Positions 8,493 through 18,399 of a DNA stretch of 64,000 bases are shown here, one piece after another. Below the pieces are notes generated by a model. The model had not been told where the DNA came from. It did no database searches and was given only the letters and a program-made list of their open reading frames with translations. The stretch is from Bacteroidota bacterium (lineage in GTDB: Bacteria; Bacteroidota; Bacteroidia; Flavobacteriales; Flavobacteriaceae), in the NCBI GenBank assembly GCA_027592025.1, contig JAQCIQ010000001.1, forward strand, positions 62,001-126,000, written 5' to 3'. Made by a program: the position numbers and the translations under genes. Each line of letters starts with the position of its first letter. Position 1 is the first letter of the stretch.

Positions 8493-10160
8493 ATGATCAA
8501 AATCATAACTAGTGCCCTGTGTTTAGCACTCTGTTTTTTTAGTACTTACGCTCAAACCTATGCCACCCATGGCATGGTGGTTTCCGACGATGCCTACGCC
8601 TCTCAAGTTGGGGTGGACATCTTAAAACAGGGTGGCAATGCCATTGACGCTGCGGTAGCTACGGCATTGGCCTTAGCGGTCACCTTCCCTCAAGCGGGTA
8701 ATATTGGAGGCGGTGGTTTTTTGGTTTACATGCCCCATCAAGGTGAAGTAACGACGATTGATTTTAGGGAAAAAGCACCCATGTCGGCTACCGAAAACAT
8801 GTTTTTGGACGCGGAGGGAATTTTGATACCTGGCAGCAATCACAAAGGATTGAAAACAGTGGGCGTGCCTGGGACGGTGGCAGGACTTTATTTGGCCCAT
8901 CAAAAATACGGTCAACTGCCTTGGGCAGCATTGGTGCAACCAGCGGTTGATTTGGCAGATCAGGGCGTGCCATTGAGTTACACCTTAGCGTCTCATGCCA
9001 AAACCATTGTCGAGTCCGACAGTCCCGATTTTTTAAAGCAACTCTTTACAGACCAAAATAATGCCGTATTAGGCTTTGGGGATATTTGGAGACAACCTGA
9101 ATTGGCCATGACCTTGGCCATCATCAGAGATCGGGGTGAAGACGGCTTTTACAAAGGTGAAGTTGCTCAGGCCTTGGTGGATTATATGGAGGCCAACGGA
9201 GGTTTGATTACCAAAAAAGATTTAAAAGACTACAAAGCCATTGAGCGCAAGCCTGTTAAGGGGACTTACAAGTCTTACGACATTTACACCATGCCGCCAC
9301 CGAGCTCTGGTGGGGTAGCTCTGGTTGAAATGATGAACATGATGGAGTTGGTGGATCTCGACAGTACCGAATTCAACACGACCGCTTATTTCCACTTGCT
9401 GACTGAGGTCATGCGTCGTGCTTTTGCCGATAGAGCCGAATTTTTGGGTGACCCCGATTTCAATAACGCCATGCCACTCGACCGATTGACCTTTAAGGCC
9501 TTTGCGCAACAGCGCATGGCACATTTGGATTGGGATCAAGCCAGTGTGAGTGACCCCTTGAAATTTGGGCAAATTTACGATGGAGACAATACCACACACC
9601 TCTCTGTAGTCGATGCAGACGGAAGTGCGGTTTCACTGACTTACACCATAGAGCAGTCCTATGGCTCTGGTATGGGCAGTCCTGAGTTGGGGTTTTTATT
9701 GAACAACGAAATGGGCGATTTTAACCCACAGAACGGTTATACGGACAGAGGTTGGTTGATTGGTACGGCTCCAAATAAAATTGAACCTGGCAAACGGATG
9801 TTGTCCAGTATGACTCCAACCATTGTGGCCAAAGAGGGTAAGCCATACTTGATCATTGGCAGCCCAGGAGGGAGAACGATCATCAATACAGTCTTTCAAA
9901 CCGTTTTGGCTGTGTTGGCATACGACATGCCCATGCGTGAAGCCATAGAGGCGGTTAAAATTCACCACCAGTGGTTTCCTGACGAACTGATTTACGAAAA
10001 AGACAAACTCTCTCCCGATTTGGTCAAGACGCTGGAATCTATGGGGCACCATCCCGTTTCTCGCGATCAACTGGGTCGGTTAATGGGAATTTTGGTCAAC
10101 CAAGTACTCATAGGCGCTTCAGATTCTTCGAGTCCAGATGGTGCGGCCATAGGCTATTGA
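8493..10160 (+). CDS. ggt: Gamma-glutamyltransferase
   Basis: GGT cleaves or transfers the gamma-glutamyl group of glutathione and related peptides. It is exported (signal peptide about residues 1-20, ending STYAQ) and matures by self-cleavage. The nucleophile should be Thr367, the first Thr of NTTHLSVVD, giving a large subunit of about 366 residues including the signal and a small one of 189. The segment QSYGSGMGSPELGFLLNNEMGDF is family-typical, and GSPGGRTIINT near residue 460 carries the substrate-loop Gly residues. At 555 residues it is full length. The broken M20 peptidase gene follows after 75 bases; together they might once have handled peptides or glutamyl conjugates. Confidence 0.95.
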   Translation: MIKIITSALCLALCFFSTYAQTYATHGMVVSDDAYASQVGVDILKQGGNAIDAAVATALALAVTFPQAGNIGGGGFLVYMPHQGEVTTIDFREKAPMSATENMFLDAEGILIPGSNHKGLKTVGVPGTVAGLYLAHQKYGQLPWAALVQPAVDLADQGVPLSYTLASHAKTIVESDSPDFLKQLFTDQNNAVLGFGDIWRQPELAMTLAIIRDRGEDGFYKGEVAQALVDYMEANGGLITKKDLKDYKAIERKPVKGTYKSYDIYTMPPPSSGGVALVEMMNMMELVDLDSTEFNTTAYFHLLTEVMRRAFADRAEFLGDPDFNNAMPLDRLTFKAFAQQRMAHLDWDQASVSDPLKFGQIYDGDNTTHLSVVDADGSAVSLTYTIEQSYGSGMGSPELGFLLNNEMGDFNPQNGYTDRGWLIGTAPNKIEPGKRMLSSMTPTIVAKEGKPYLIIGSPGGRTIINTVFQTVLAVLAYDMPMREAIEAVKIHHQWFPDELIYEKDKLSPDLVKTLESMGHHPVSRDQLGRLMGILVNQVLIGASDSSSPDGAAIGY

Positions 10161-10235
10161 TATCAATAAATAGTATTACATTAGCTCAACCATACAGTTA
10201 CTTCTAAACACCTAACCCATTAAAAACCAATACCC

Positions 10236-11048
10236 ATGAAGACCAATTATACTCTAGGATTTCTTTTGCTGTTCAGCTTTGCACTGTCAGCGCAAGAAGC
10301 AGGAATGCTGAAATCTCAAGTCATCCAATATGTTGACTCACAAGAAAAGAACCTCATTGCTGATAGCGATAAAATATGGGCTGCGGCCGAAGTAGCCTTT
10401 CAAGAATCGGTTTCTGCCGAGACTTTAATTCAATACGCCAAGGCCAATGGTTTTAGAGTAAAAGTCGGAGTAGCGGAAACACCTACGGCCTTTATTGCCG
10501 AGTATGGCAGTGGATCTCCTATCACAGGAATATTGGGGGAATTTGACGCCCTGCCGGGTCTGTCGCAGCAGTCGGTACCTACCAAATCTCCCTTGAATGC
10601 TGGAGAAGCAGGTCATTGATGTGGGCACAATTTATTTGGCACTGCCAGTTTGGGTGCAGCGGTAGCCATCAAAAACCTTATGGATGAAGGCAAAATCAAA
10701 GGAACCATCCGTTTTTACGGCACACCAGCCGAAGAAAAGTTTTTTGGAAAACTGTGGAGGGCCAGAGCGGGACTTTTTGACGATTTAGATGCCTGTTTGG
10801 ATTGGCATCCTGCCGACCACACCGAAGCCGATGTGCAGAGCTCTTTGGCCCTGGTGGACTTTACTGTAGAGTTTTTTGGACAGGCTGCGCACGCCTCTGC
10901 CGATCCATGGAATGGCAGAAGCGCCTCCGATGCACTCGAACTCTACACCCACGGCATCAACGCTTACAGAGAGCACATCAAGCCAACCGTGCGGATTCAT
11001 TACCACATCCAAGATGGGGGACAGGTGGTCAATGTGGTACAGTCATAA
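10236..11048 (+). pseudogene. M20 family amidohydrolase (AbgB-like), interrupted and 3'-truncated
   Basis: The frame starts with a signal peptide (ending ALSAQ) and reads as an M20-family amidohydrolase resembling aminobenzoyl-glutamate utilisation protein B. Recognisable are LGEFDALPGLSQ, the metal-site region GH-stop-CGHNLFG, and YGTPAEEKFFGK with the catalytic Glu pair. A TGA at 10617-10619 replaces the Gly codon of GHGCGHN. The frame then continues to 11048, where it stops after GGQVVNVV, about residue 270, although family members run to about 450-480 residues. The following 200 bases show no matching sequence in any frame. Two independent lesions make this a clear pseudogene. Confidence 0.88.
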
Positions 11049-11256
11049 ACAGGCAGAGCTAGGGCAGTGTTGTTTTCATGGGGCTATGGTATTTCCTTTT
11101 TCTCAAAGCATAACTTTTATTCTTGAGGTCAAAATCAAGACTAAAAATAACGGTCAACGTATAAAATTACAATTTTTTAGCAAAAGTTGGTCAAAGCAGG
11201 TTCAGTCGGTGTTTAACAAATTGACTGGTATTGTTAATTACTTTAGTCGGCTCATC
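11049..11256. other. Non-coding stretch between the amidohydrolase relic and parE
   Basis: About 200 bases with no credible gene. It should hold decayed remains of the missing 3' part of the amidohydrolase, but I could not recognise them in any frame. The parE promoter begins at 11257. Confidence 0.5.
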
Positions 11257-11287
11257 TTGCGTCCTTAGTGGGCTTCATATATATTTG
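11257..11287 (+). promoter_or_regulatory. Promoter of parE-parC
   Basis: TTG at 11257-11259, a 20-base spacer and TATATTTG at 11280-11287 fit the Bacteroidota consensus. The predicted start of transcription (about 11292) lies after an upstream in-frame start at 11268, which supports the ATG at 11310 as the parE start. Confidence 0.65.
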
Positions 11288-11309
11288 CAACTTTCTGTCA
11301 CCAATACCT

Positions 11310-13187
11310 ATGAGCGAAACAGCCTATAACGAAGATCACATCCGCTCCCTCGACTGGAAGGAGCACATTAGGATGCGTCCTGGGATGTATATAGGCAAGC
11401 TGGGAGATGGCTCAACGCCTGACGACGGCATCTACATTCTCCTGAAAGAAGTTCTGGACAATTCCATAGACGAATTTGTCATGGGAGCAGGGAAAACCAT
11501 CGAAATTGCCATACGCGATCAATCGGTCACCGTAAGAGACTATGGTCGTGGTATTCCCTTAGGTAAGGTCGTTGACGTGGTATCCAGAATGAATACTGGT
11601 GGTAAGTACGATTCTCGAGCTTTCAAAAAGTCGGTCGGTCTGAATGGAGTAGGGACCAAAGCTGTCAATGCCTTGTCGAACTATTTCAAGGTAGAATCAG
11701 TGCGCGACGGATTATCAGCAGTGGCAGAATTTGAGCAAGGCAACCTGACCTCCAATCTTGAGCCTAGCGAATCGACCAAGCGCCGAGGAACCTCGGTGAC
11801 TTTTGTCCCTGACAGCAGCATATTTAAGAATTTCAAATACCGCAACGAGTATGTCGCCCGCATGCTCAAAAACTATGTTTACCTCAATCCTGGGTTGACG
11901 ATATTGTTTAACGGAGAAAAATATTTTAGTGAAAATGGATTGAAAGATCTGCTAGAGGACAACACCAATGCCGATGACATCCTTTATCCCATCATTCACC
12001 TGATAGGAGAGGACATTGAAGTAGCCCTAACCCACAGCAAAACTCAGTACAGCGAAGAATATCACTCTTTTGTCAACGGCCAAAATACCACTCAAGGAGG
12101 AACTCATTTGGCAGCCTTTCGTGAAAGCTTGGTCAAAACCATACGGGAATTTTACAACAAAAATTATGAGCCCGCTGACGTGCGCAAGTCGGTTGTGGCG
12201 GCTATTGCTATCAAAGTCATTGAGCCCGTTTTTGAAAGTCAAACCAAAACCAAATTGGGTTCTACCGATATGGGAGGCGATCTGCCCACCGTGCGCACCT
12301 ATATCAACGATTTTGTCAAAACCCAATTGGACAATTATCTCCATAAAAATCCAGAAGCCGCTGAGAAGATTCAGAGGAAAATATTGCAGGCTGAACACGA
12401 GCGCAAGGAGTTGTCAGGCATCCGCAAATTGGCCAAAGACCGCGCCAAAAAAGCGAGTTTGCACAACAAGAAATTGCGGGATTGTCGCATTCATTTTGAC
12501 AATCTGAAAAGCGATCGCCGATTGGAGTCTACGCTATTTATTACCGAGGGCGACTCGGCATCGGGGAGCATTACCAAGTCCCGAGATGTCAATACCCAAG
12601 CGGTTTTCAGTTTAAGAGGAAAACCATTGAATTCGTATGGCATGTCAAAAAAAATCGTTTATGAAAACGAGGAATTTAACTTGCTTCAAGCGGCCTTGAA
12701 TATCGAAGAAACCATTGAGGATTTGAGATACAACAACATCGTTATCGCTACCGATGCCGATGTGGATGGGATGCACATTCGTTTGTTGTTAATTACCTTT
12801 TTCCTGCAGTTCTTTCCTGAATTGATCAAGGAAGGTCACTTGTACATCCTTCAAACGCCATTGTTTAGGGTAAGAAACAAAAAGGAAACCATCTACTGCT
12901 ATTCCGAAGAAGAGCGTCAAGCGGCCATCAAAAAATTATCACCTAAGCCAGAAATCACGCGTTTCAAAGGATTAGGAGAGATCAGTCCCGATGAGTTCAA
13001 ACATTTTATCGATGAGGACATTCGTTTAGATCCTGTAATGCTTGACCGCGACACCACCATCGAATCCATGTTGGCCTTTTATATGGGCAAAAACACCCCG
13101 ACACGTCAGGATTTTATCATCGACAATTTGAAAGTGGAATTGGACGAAATTAAACCGGAATCAACCATCGAAAGTCTTTTAGGATGA
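11310..13187 (+). CDS. parE: DNA topoisomerase IV subunit B
   Basis: ParE supplies the ATPase of topoisomerase IV, which decatenates chromosomes. The GHKL ATPase motifs are present ([19 protein letters not shown] and [14 protein letters not shown]), as is the TOPRIM domain ([22 protein letters not shown]). At 625 residues it lacks the insert of many GyrB proteins, and pairing with a parC gene plus the [13 protein letters not shown] start support ParE rather than GyrB. The ATG at 11310 is chosen because the promoter lies at 11257-11287; an upstream start at 11268 would precede the transcript. The stop overlaps the parC start by four bases (ATGA). Confidence 0.93.
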   Translation: MSETAYNEDHIRSLDWKEHIRMRPGMYIGKLGDGSTPDDGIYILLKEVLDNSIDEFVMGAGKTIEIAIRDQSVTVRDYGRGIPLGKVVDVVSRMNTGGKYDSRAFKKSVGLNGVGTKAVNALSNYFKVESVRDGLSAVAEFEQGNLTSNLEPSESTKRRGTSVTFVPDSSIFKNFKYRNEYVARMLKNYVYLNPGLTILFNGEKYFSENGLKDLLEDNTNADDILYPIIHLIGEDIEVALTHSKTQYSEEYHSFVNGQNTTQGGTHLAAFRESLVKTIREFYNKNYEPADVRKSVVAAIAIKVIEPVFESQTKTKLGSTDMGGDLPTVRTYINDFVKTQLDNYLHKNPEAAEKIQRKILQAEHERKELSGIRKLAKDRAKKASLHNKKLRDCRIHFDNLKSDRRLESTLFITEGDSASGSITKSRDVNTQAVFSLRGKPLNSYGMSKKIVYENEEFNLLQAALNIEETIEDLRYNNIVIATDADVDGMHIRLLLITFFLQFFPELIKEGHLYILQTPLFRVRNKKETIYCYSEEERQAAIKKLSPKPEITRFKGLGEISPDEFKHFIDEDIRLDPVMLDRDTTIESMLAFYMGKNTPTRQDFIIDNLKVELDEIKPESTIESLLG

Positions 13188-15784
13188 GTGAAGAGTTGAA
13201 CAACATTCCAGAAAATCACAATGCTAATGAGACCATCACTAAGGTCACAGGCATGTTTAAGGACTGGTTTTTGGATTACGCTTCATACGTTATTTTAGAA
13301 CGGGCTGTACCTTCCATTGAGGATGGTTTTAAGCCAGTTCAGCGTCGGATCATGCAATCTTTGAAAGATTTGGACGATGGGCGATACAACAAAGTGGCGA
13401 ACATCGTCGGACATACGATGCAATACCATCCGCATGGCGATTCTAGTATTGCCGATGCCATGGTTCAAATTGGACAAAAAGATTTATTGATTGATACTCA
13501 AGGTAATTGGGGCAATATTCTGACTGGGGATAGCGCTGCAGCGTCTCGCTACATCGAAGCCCGTTTGTCAAAATTTGCCTTAGAAATTGTTTTTAATCCA
13601 AAAATAACCCACTGGCAGGCCTCTTATGACGGTCGCAGAAATGAACCCATCAATCTCCCTGTAAGATTTCCGCTGCTTTTGGCTCAAGGGGCTGAGGGCA
13701 TTGCGGTAGGTCTATCGACCAAAATTCTGCCGCACAACTTTTTAGAACTCATTGATGCCTCTATCAAGCATTTGGAAGGAAAAAAGTTCACGCTTCTCCC
13801 AGATTTTCCTACAGGAGGAATAGCCGATTGTTCTAACTATAACGACGGAGAGCGCGGCGGTAGAGTCAGAATTAGAGCCAAAGTAGGGCAGTTGGACAAA
13901 GCGACCTTGGTGATTACCGAAATACCCTTTGGGACAACCACGGGCTCCTTGATTGATTCAATCATCAAGGCCAATGAAAAAGGAAAAATCAAAATCAAGA
14001 AGATTGAGGATAATACGGCCGCAGAAGTTGAAATCCTAGTTCATTTGCCGCCTGGAGTGTCGCCTGATAAAACTATTGACGCCCTTTTTGCTTTTACCAA
14101 TTGCGAACAATCGATTTCACCCTTGGGCTGTGTGATTGAGGACAACAAGCCTTTGTTTGTGGGGGTTTCTGAAATGCTGCGCCAGTCGACCGAGCACACT
14201 GTTGAGCTTCTGAAAGCTGATTTAGAAATTAAATTAGACGAGTTAGAAACACAATGGCACTTTGCTTCTTTAGAGCGTATTTTTATTGAAGAACGCATTT
14301 ATCGGGATATCGAAGAAGAGTCGACTTGGGATGGGGTCATTGCTGCTATCGATGCCGGTCTGAAACCTCACATTGCACATTTGAAGCGAGAGGTAACCAC
14401 TGACGACATTGTGAAATTGACCGAGATTAAAATCAAGCGGATTTCAAAATTTGACTCAGACAAGGCCAATCAGAGAATTGAAGCTATTGAAGGCGCTATG
14501 GCTGAAGTCAAACACCATTTGAGTAACCTTGTGACTTACGCCATAAATTATTTTAAAAAGTTAAAAACCGATTACGGCAAGGATAAGGAGCGCAAAACAG
14601 AATTGCGCATTTTTGATGATGTTGACGCAACTAAGGTGGTCAATAGAAATACCAAATTATTTGTCAACCGTGAAGAGGGTTTTGTTGGAACTGCCCTGAA
14701 AAAGGATGAATACGTTTGCGATTGCAGCGACATTGATGACATCATCATTTTTACCCAATCAGGCCAAGCCGTGGTAACCAAGGTGGACGGCAAAACCTTT
14801 GTTGGTAAGGACATCATACATGTGGCCGTATTTAAAAAGAAGGACAACCGCACCATTTACAATATGATTTACCGCGACGGAAAGTCGGGACCGTCCTATG
14901 TCAAGCGATTTGCAGTAACTGCTATTACCAGAGACAAGGTTTACGATCTTACGAGCGGCAGCGATCATTCGGAAGTGCTCTACTTTTCTGCTAATCCCAA
15001 CGGCGAGGCCGAGGTCGTGACCGTCTTGCTGCGTCAGGTGGGGCAAATCAAAAAACTGAAATGGGACATAGACTTTTCAGACATCATCATCAAGGGGCGA
15101 GAATCAAAGGGCAATTTGGTCACAAAGAATAGCGTCAAACGAATTGAGCTGAAGGAAAAGGGAGTCTCAACCCTCAAGCCAAGAAAAATTTGGTATGACG
15201 AGGTGGTGCGTCGATTGAACACAGATGAAAGAGGCGAGTTGTTGGGGGCGTTTAGTGGTGAAGACCGTCTATTGGTAATCGAGCAGTCTGGTATTGTCAA
15301 AACCATTACACCCGATCTTACAACGCATTTTATCGAAGACATGATCGTTTTAGAACAATGGATTCCTGAAAAACCAATTTCGATCATTTATTTTGATGGC
15401 GAAAAGGAACGTTACTTTTTAAAGCGTTTCTACATCGAAAATGAAAATAAGCCAGAATCGGTGATTACAGATCATCCGAATAGTCATTTAGAAATGGCAT
15501 TAACCGACTGGCGCCCTATGGTGGATATCGAGTTTGTCAAAGAAAGAGGCAAAGATCGTCGAGATAATCTCCAGGTTGATGTAGAGTCATTTATCGCTGT
15601 TAAGGGCATAAAGGCACTCGGCAACCAATTGACCACTCATGGCGTTAAATCTATCGACAGGCTAGATCCATTGCCTTTTGTCGCTCCAGAACGCCTAATA
15701 GCAGCAGACATCGAAGTGATAGATGACGTTGAGGTCGACTACAAAACTGATAATCAAACTGGCCAGATCGATTTATTCAGTTAG
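13184..15784 (+). CDS. parC: DNA topoisomerase IV subunit A
   Basis: The breakage-reunion subunit of topoisomerase IV. The catalytic tyrosine is Tyr123 in [11 protein letters not shown], preceded by Arg122. The quinolone-determining region reads [10 protein letters not shown], with Ser87 and Asp91 at the positions most often changed in resistance, so it looks wild type there. GNWGN follows (107-111). The C-terminal half (from about residue 480) would form the beta-pinwheel that wraps DNA; I see no GyrA-box, in keeping with ParC. At 866 residues it is normal for Bacteroidota ParC. It is translationally coupled to parE through an ATGA overlap. Confidence 0.93.
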   Translation: MSEELNNIPENHNANETITKVTGMFKDWFLDYASYVILERAVPSIEDGFKPVQRRIMQSLKDLDDGRYNKVANIVGHTMQYHPHGDSSIADAMVQIGQKDLLIDTQGNWGNILTGDSAAASRYIEARLSKFALEIVFNPKITHWQASYDGRRNEPINLPVRFPLLLAQGAEGIAVGLSTKILPHNFLELIDASIKHLEGKKFTLLPDFPTGGIADCSNYNDGERGGRVRIRAKVGQLDKATLVITEIPFGTTTGSLIDSIIKANEKGKIKIKKIEDNTAAEVEILVHLPPGVSPDKTIDALFAFTNCEQSISPLGCVIEDNKPLFVGVSEMLRQSTEHTVELLKADLEIKLDELETQWHFASLERIFIEERIYRDIEEESTWDGVIAAIDAGLKPHIAHLKREVTTDDIVKLTEIKIKRISKFDSDKANQRIEAIEGAMAEVKHHLSNLVTYAINYFKKLKTDYGKDKERKTELRIFDDVDATKVVNRNTKLFVNREEGFVGTALKKDEYVCDCSDIDDIIIFTQSGQAVVTKVDGKTFVGKDIIHVAVFKKKDNRTIYNMIYRDGKSGPSYVKRFAVTAITRDKVYDLTSGSDHSEVLYFSANPNGEAEVVTVLLRQVGQIKKLKWDIDFSDIIIKGRESKGNLVTKNSVKRIELKEKGVSTLKPRKIWYDEVVRRLNTDERGELLGAFSGEDRLLVIEQSGIVKTITPDLTTHFIEDMIVLEQWIPEKPISIIYFDGEKERYFLKRFYIENENKPESVITDHPNSHLEMALTDWRPMVDIEFVKERGKDRRDNLQVDVESFIAVKGIKALGNQLTTHGVKSIDRLDPLPFVAPERLIAADIEVIDDVEVDYKTDNQTGQIDLFS

Positions 15785-15800
15785 TCGAGAAGAGTAGGGG

Positions 15801-16181
15801 CTAGTCTACTTTTGTCGCTCTCCCAGTTTGCTTAAGCGACTCTCCAACAAAATTGTATTCGAAAGTGTAAGAGTCATCGGTAGTGGAAAGGATTTTAATG
15901 AGAACGGGTTTTTCCTCGCTTCTATTTTTTGGATTGATTGTACTCAAAACATATTCGCAAGGATTGATCCATCGGACCGAAGCCGAATCCGTGACATTGT
16001 TAAAAGTTTCTATTTGTAAATTAAGAGTACGATAGAATTTAGATTTGTAAACTACATCATCAATAACAACCTCGCTCATAAAAGTTCCTTCGACAAATTT
16101 GTCGCAATCCCTCTTTTGTTCGTAACATCCTGATAGTAAAATTACTATACTTAAAACTAACCTTTGGAATACCTTTGTCAT
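15801..16181 (-). CDS. Small lipoprotein of unknown function next to parC
   Basis: A 126-residue protein with a lipoprotein signal: hydrophobic residues about 7-17, then LLSGC, with the lipidated Cys in the lipobox. The mature part has two more Cys residues (RDCDKF and NPCEY) that could form a disulfide, and ends in a beta-rich stretch (YTFEYNFVGESLKQTGRA). Small lipoproteins of this kind often sit beside parC in Bacteroidota and are sometimes mislabelled as topoisomerase IV. I see no catalytic motif. It converges on parC, with 16 bases between the stops. A second ATG directly upstream (16184) is equally possible. Confidence 0.7.
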   Translation of the reverse strand: MTKVFQRLVLSIVILLSGCYEQKRDCDKFVEGTFMSEVVIDDVVYKSKFYRTLNLQIETFNNVTDSASVRWINPCEYVLSTINPKNRSEEKPVLIKILSTTDDSYTFEYNFVGESLKQTGRATKVD

Positions 16182-16201
16182 CATTGTGTAAAATTAAGCA
16201 T

Positions 16202-16543
16202 CTATTGCGACTTATTGTAGGTTTGGAATGTGCCATCAGTATTGAGGACCACAATTCTCTCTATATCGTTGTTTCCAGTGCGCTGAACAATCATTTCCTT
16301 TGAAGCAGGAGATGTGGTTTCTGCTGTTTTCTGAGGTTGTTTCAGGTCATTTGTCCCAGTAATAAGCCAATAAAGGTCCACCTCAGGGTATTGGTGCAAT
16401 ACTTTGATGACAAAGTCCAAACTAGGTTTGTTTCTGCCAGAGAGGATGTGCGACAGGCTGGAACGCTGGACTCCGATAGAATCGGCAAATGCCGAGGGGC
16501 TCAATTGTAAATTTTCAAGCAGACTTTTGATGCGAGATACCAT
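16202..16543 (-). CDS. XRE-family transcriptional regulator
   Basis: A 113-residue protein with an N-terminal helix-turn-helix of the Cro/C1 (XRE) type at about residues 4-58. The core reads SPSAFADSIGVQRSSLSHILSGRNKPSLDFV. After PEVDLYWLITG, a common ending of such domains, a linker of about 55 residues follows with no known fold. No ligand domain is visible. It is divergent from an M14 peptidase gene. The 184 bases between them hold two copies of the near-palindrome TTACA-AA-TGTAA and a -7 box for each gene, so autoregulation and control of the peptidase are plausible. Confidence 0.85.
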   Translation of the reverse strand: MVSRIKSLLENLQLSPSAFADSIGVQRSSLSHILSGRNKPSLDFVIKVLHQYPEVDLYWLITGTNDLKQPQKTAETTSPASKEMIVQRTGNNDIERIVVLNTDGTFQTYNKSQ

Positions 16544-16621
16544 GATAACGAGGCTTAAAAGCGAAATAATTGGTTTAGTTAATTAATCGTAACACATTGA
16601 ATAAGAATAAACTAATTCAAT

Positions 16622-16629
16622 CAAATATA
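16622..16629 (-). promoter_or_regulatory. -7 box of the XRE regulator promoter (TATATTTG)
   Basis: On the minus strand TATATTTG lies about 80 bases before the regulator start. The first TTACAAATGTAA site begins seven bases upstream of it, within the promoter spacer. Confidence 0.45.
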
Positions 16630-16635
16630 AATTGT

Positions 16636-16647
16636 TTACAAATGTAA
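16636..16647. promoter_or_regulatory. Candidate operator 1 (TTACAAATGTAA)
   Basis: An inverted repeat TTACA-AA-TGTAA, identical to the copy at 16691-16702 and offset from it by 55 bases, close to five helical turns. It lies in the spacer of the XRE promoter. Caveat: its reverse complement contains TACATTTG, itself a -7 consensus, so it might be promoter sequence. Confidence 0.4.
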
Positions 16648-16690
16648 TAAATTATGATCTTTTGAACTACAATTTGGGCGATTTAATCAA

Positions 16691-16702
16691 TTACAAATGT
16701 AA
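16691..16702. promoter_or_regulatory. Candidate operator 2 (TTACAAATGTAA)
   Basis: Second identical copy of the TTACA-AA-TGTAA dyad. It lies 13 bases upstream of the M14 peptidase -7 box (16716-16723), where a bound protein would block RNA polymerase. Confidence 0.4.
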
Positions 16703-16715
16703 CATAAATATCATT

Positions 16716-16723
16716 TACCTTTG
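16716..16723 (+). promoter_or_regulatory. -7 box of the M14 peptidase promoter (TACCTTTG)
   Basis: TACCTTTG matches TAnnTTTG and ends four bases before the ATG at 16728, so the transcript would start at or next to the start codon. This rules out the longer frame that opens at 16632. Confidence 0.45.
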
Positions 16724-16727
16724 GCTT

Positions 16728-17858
16728 ATGGATTTAAATGAATTCAGATCGAGGTACTCTCAAGTCGCTGCTAAGGGCCGTTATTTGCCGTATGCTTTGA
16801 TGAGTGATGTGATGGCTCAATTTTCTGAGCTCTCTGTTCATGATGAAGGCCTTTCGGTCAATGGACAAGTGATTCGATCTTATACTTTGGGTAGCGGTCC
16901 GGTTAACATTTTGATGTGGTCTCAAATGCATGGCAATGAAACTACCTCTTCAAAAGCGCTACTTGATCTCATTCTGTTTGTTACTAATGTTAAGGACTCG
17001 TTGATACTCGATCAATTGAAGATAGTCATTATCCCAATGCTCAATCCAGACGGCGCGGATGATTATACCAGAGCGAATGCCAATGGGGTAGATCTCAATC
17101 GCGATGCGCTCGATCAAACCCAGCCAGAGTCTCAATTATTGTTAAAGGTATTCGAAAGAATGCGCCCTGAGTATTGTTTTAACTTACATGACCAACGTCC
17201 TATTTTCGGAGCAGGTTCAAATGGTCAACCAACAGCATTGAGTTTTCTGGCTCCTTCGGGCGATGTCGATAAGAGTTGGAATAAGAATAGAACGGAAGCC
17301 AGGGCTATACTTGGCAGTGTCGCCAAGACTCTGAGCTCGGGTTTTTCTGAAAAATTAGCGCGTTTTGACGACGCATTCAACCTGAATTGCTTTGGCGATT
17401 TTTTTCAGAGCAGAGGAGCTGCTACCATGCTTTTTGAGGCGGGTCAAGATTCATCGGACTACAGCAGAGACCAGATCCGATTGCAGTATTGTTATGCCCT
17501 CTATGTGGCCCTAGAAAGGATATCTTGTTCAAGTCCGCATGAAGATGACGCTAACTTTTACTCTAAAATGCCTAAAAATGTCGAGTGTTTTTGCGACATT
17601 CTAGTCAAAAATGCAGTGACAACTTCGGGCCAACGGGTGAGCCTTGGGCTGACTTATCAAGAGCAGTTGATCGACCATAAAATTGTGCTGAAACCTTTCA
17701 TCTCCCATATTAGCCCTTCCAGCGCGCTTTTTGGACACCGTGTCATCTTTGAACCAATCTACTGGAAAGATACTTTTCCACTTCTTAAGGTTGGAAGTCC
17801 TGTTGAATATTTAGAAGTAAATTCGAATAAATTGCTCCTCAATTTAACAATATTTTAA
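16728..17858 (+). CDS. M14-family zinc carboxypeptidase
   Basis: A 376-residue metallopeptidase of the M14 (carboxypeptidase A) clan. Zinc ligands are His68 and Glu71 in QMHGNET and probably the His of FNLHDQRPIFG. PMLNPDGADDYTRANANGVDLNRD carries the substrate-binding Asn-Arg pair, and the general base is the Glu of ATMLFEAGQDS. There is no signal peptide, so it should act in the cytoplasm, perhaps on peptides or cell-wall fragments. The start at 16728 is chosen from the position of the -7 box; upstream codons (MFTNVINYDLL...) are AT-rich intergenic sequence. Divergent from the XRE regulator. Confidence 0.87.
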   Translation: MDLNEFRSRYSQVAAKGRYLPYALMSDVMAQFSELSVHDEGLSVNGQVIRSYTLGSGPVNILMWSQMHGNETTSSKALLDLILFVTNVKDSLILDQLKIVIIPMLNPDGADDYTRANANGVDLNRDALDQTQPESQLLLKVFERMRPEYCFNLHDQRPIFGAGSNGQPTALSFLAPSGDVDKSWNKNRTEARAILGSVAKTLSSGFSEKLARFDDAFNLNCFGDFFQSRGAATMLFEAGQDSSDYSRDQIRLQYCYALYVALERISCSSPHEDDANFYSKMPKNVECFCDILVKNAVTTSGQRVSLGLTYQEQLIDHKIVLKPFISHISPSSALFGHRVIFEPIYWKDTFPLLKVGSPVEYLEVNSNKLLLNLTIF

Positions 17859-17871
17859 TCTTATAGGCTAT

Positions 17872-17899
17872 TTGGTTAGAATAATTAGCTTTATATTCG
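17872..17899 (+). promoter_or_regulatory. Possible promoter of the Lrp-type regulator
   Basis: TTG at 17872-17874 and TATATTCG at 17892-17899 (one mismatch to TAnnTTTG), with a 17-base spacer, precede the ATG at 17923. Confidence 0.3.
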
Positions 17900-17922
17900 C
17901 ATCTTGATAAAAAACTATAATT

Positions 17923-18399
17923 ATGAAGATGCAGTTGGACGATTTAGACAGACAAATTCTTGATGTGCTGATTGAAAATACAAGGATGCCCTTTACTGAT
18001 ATTGCAAAAAAAATGGGTGTTTCCGCGGGAACAATCCACATTAGATTCAAAAAAATGGAAGATTCTGGAGTAATTCAAGGTTCTTCTTTAACCATCGATT
18101 ATGAAAAATTGGGATATGATTTTATCGCCTATGTTGGTATTTTCCTGAACAAGACCTCTCAGTCTCAGAAGGTTCTGGAGGCGTTAGAATTGATTCCATT
18201 TGTCACTGTTGCTCATATTACCACTGGAAAATTTAATCTTTTCTGTAAAGTGAGGGCGAAGAGCACCACTCATGCTAAGGAAATCATTTTCAGAATTGAC
18301 GACATCGAGAGTGTGATGCGCACAGAAACAATGATTTCGTTAGAGGAAAGCATCAACGATAAGAAACGTTTGATGCACCATATTTTCGCAAACATCTAA
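17923..18399 (+). CDS. Lrp/AsnC-family transcriptional regulator
   Basis: A 158-residue regulator with the classic two-part layout. The N-terminal winged helix-turn-helix is at about residues 5-55 (LDDLDRQILDVLIENTRMPF, then DIAKKMGVSAGTIHIRFKKME). The C-terminal RAM domain is at about 68-145 (AYVGIFLNK, VTVAHITTGKFNLFCKV), which binds amino acids and drives oligomerisation. Such proteins sense leucine, alanine, proline or asparagine and control amino-acid genes. Proline and alanine dehydrogenase genes lie within 5 kb and are candidate targets, but that is inference. It converges on aroB with a few bases of overlap. Confidence 0.93.
   Translation: MKMQLDDLDRQILDVLIENTRMPFTDIAKKMGVSAGTIHIRFKKMEDSGVIQGSSLTIDYEKLGYDFIAYVGIFLNKTSQSQKVLEALELIPFVTVAHITTGKFNLFCKVRAKSTTHAKEIIFRIDDIESVMRTETMISLEESINDKKRLMHHIFANI

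Noticed and set aside
11268-11309. parE start at 11268
   Set aside because: It lies within the promoter (TTG 11257, TATATTTG 11280-11287), upstream of the predicted transcript start.
16632-16727. N-terminal extension of the M14 peptidase
   Set aside because: It is AT-rich, contains the -7 box and a repeated dyad, and encodes nothing like the family.
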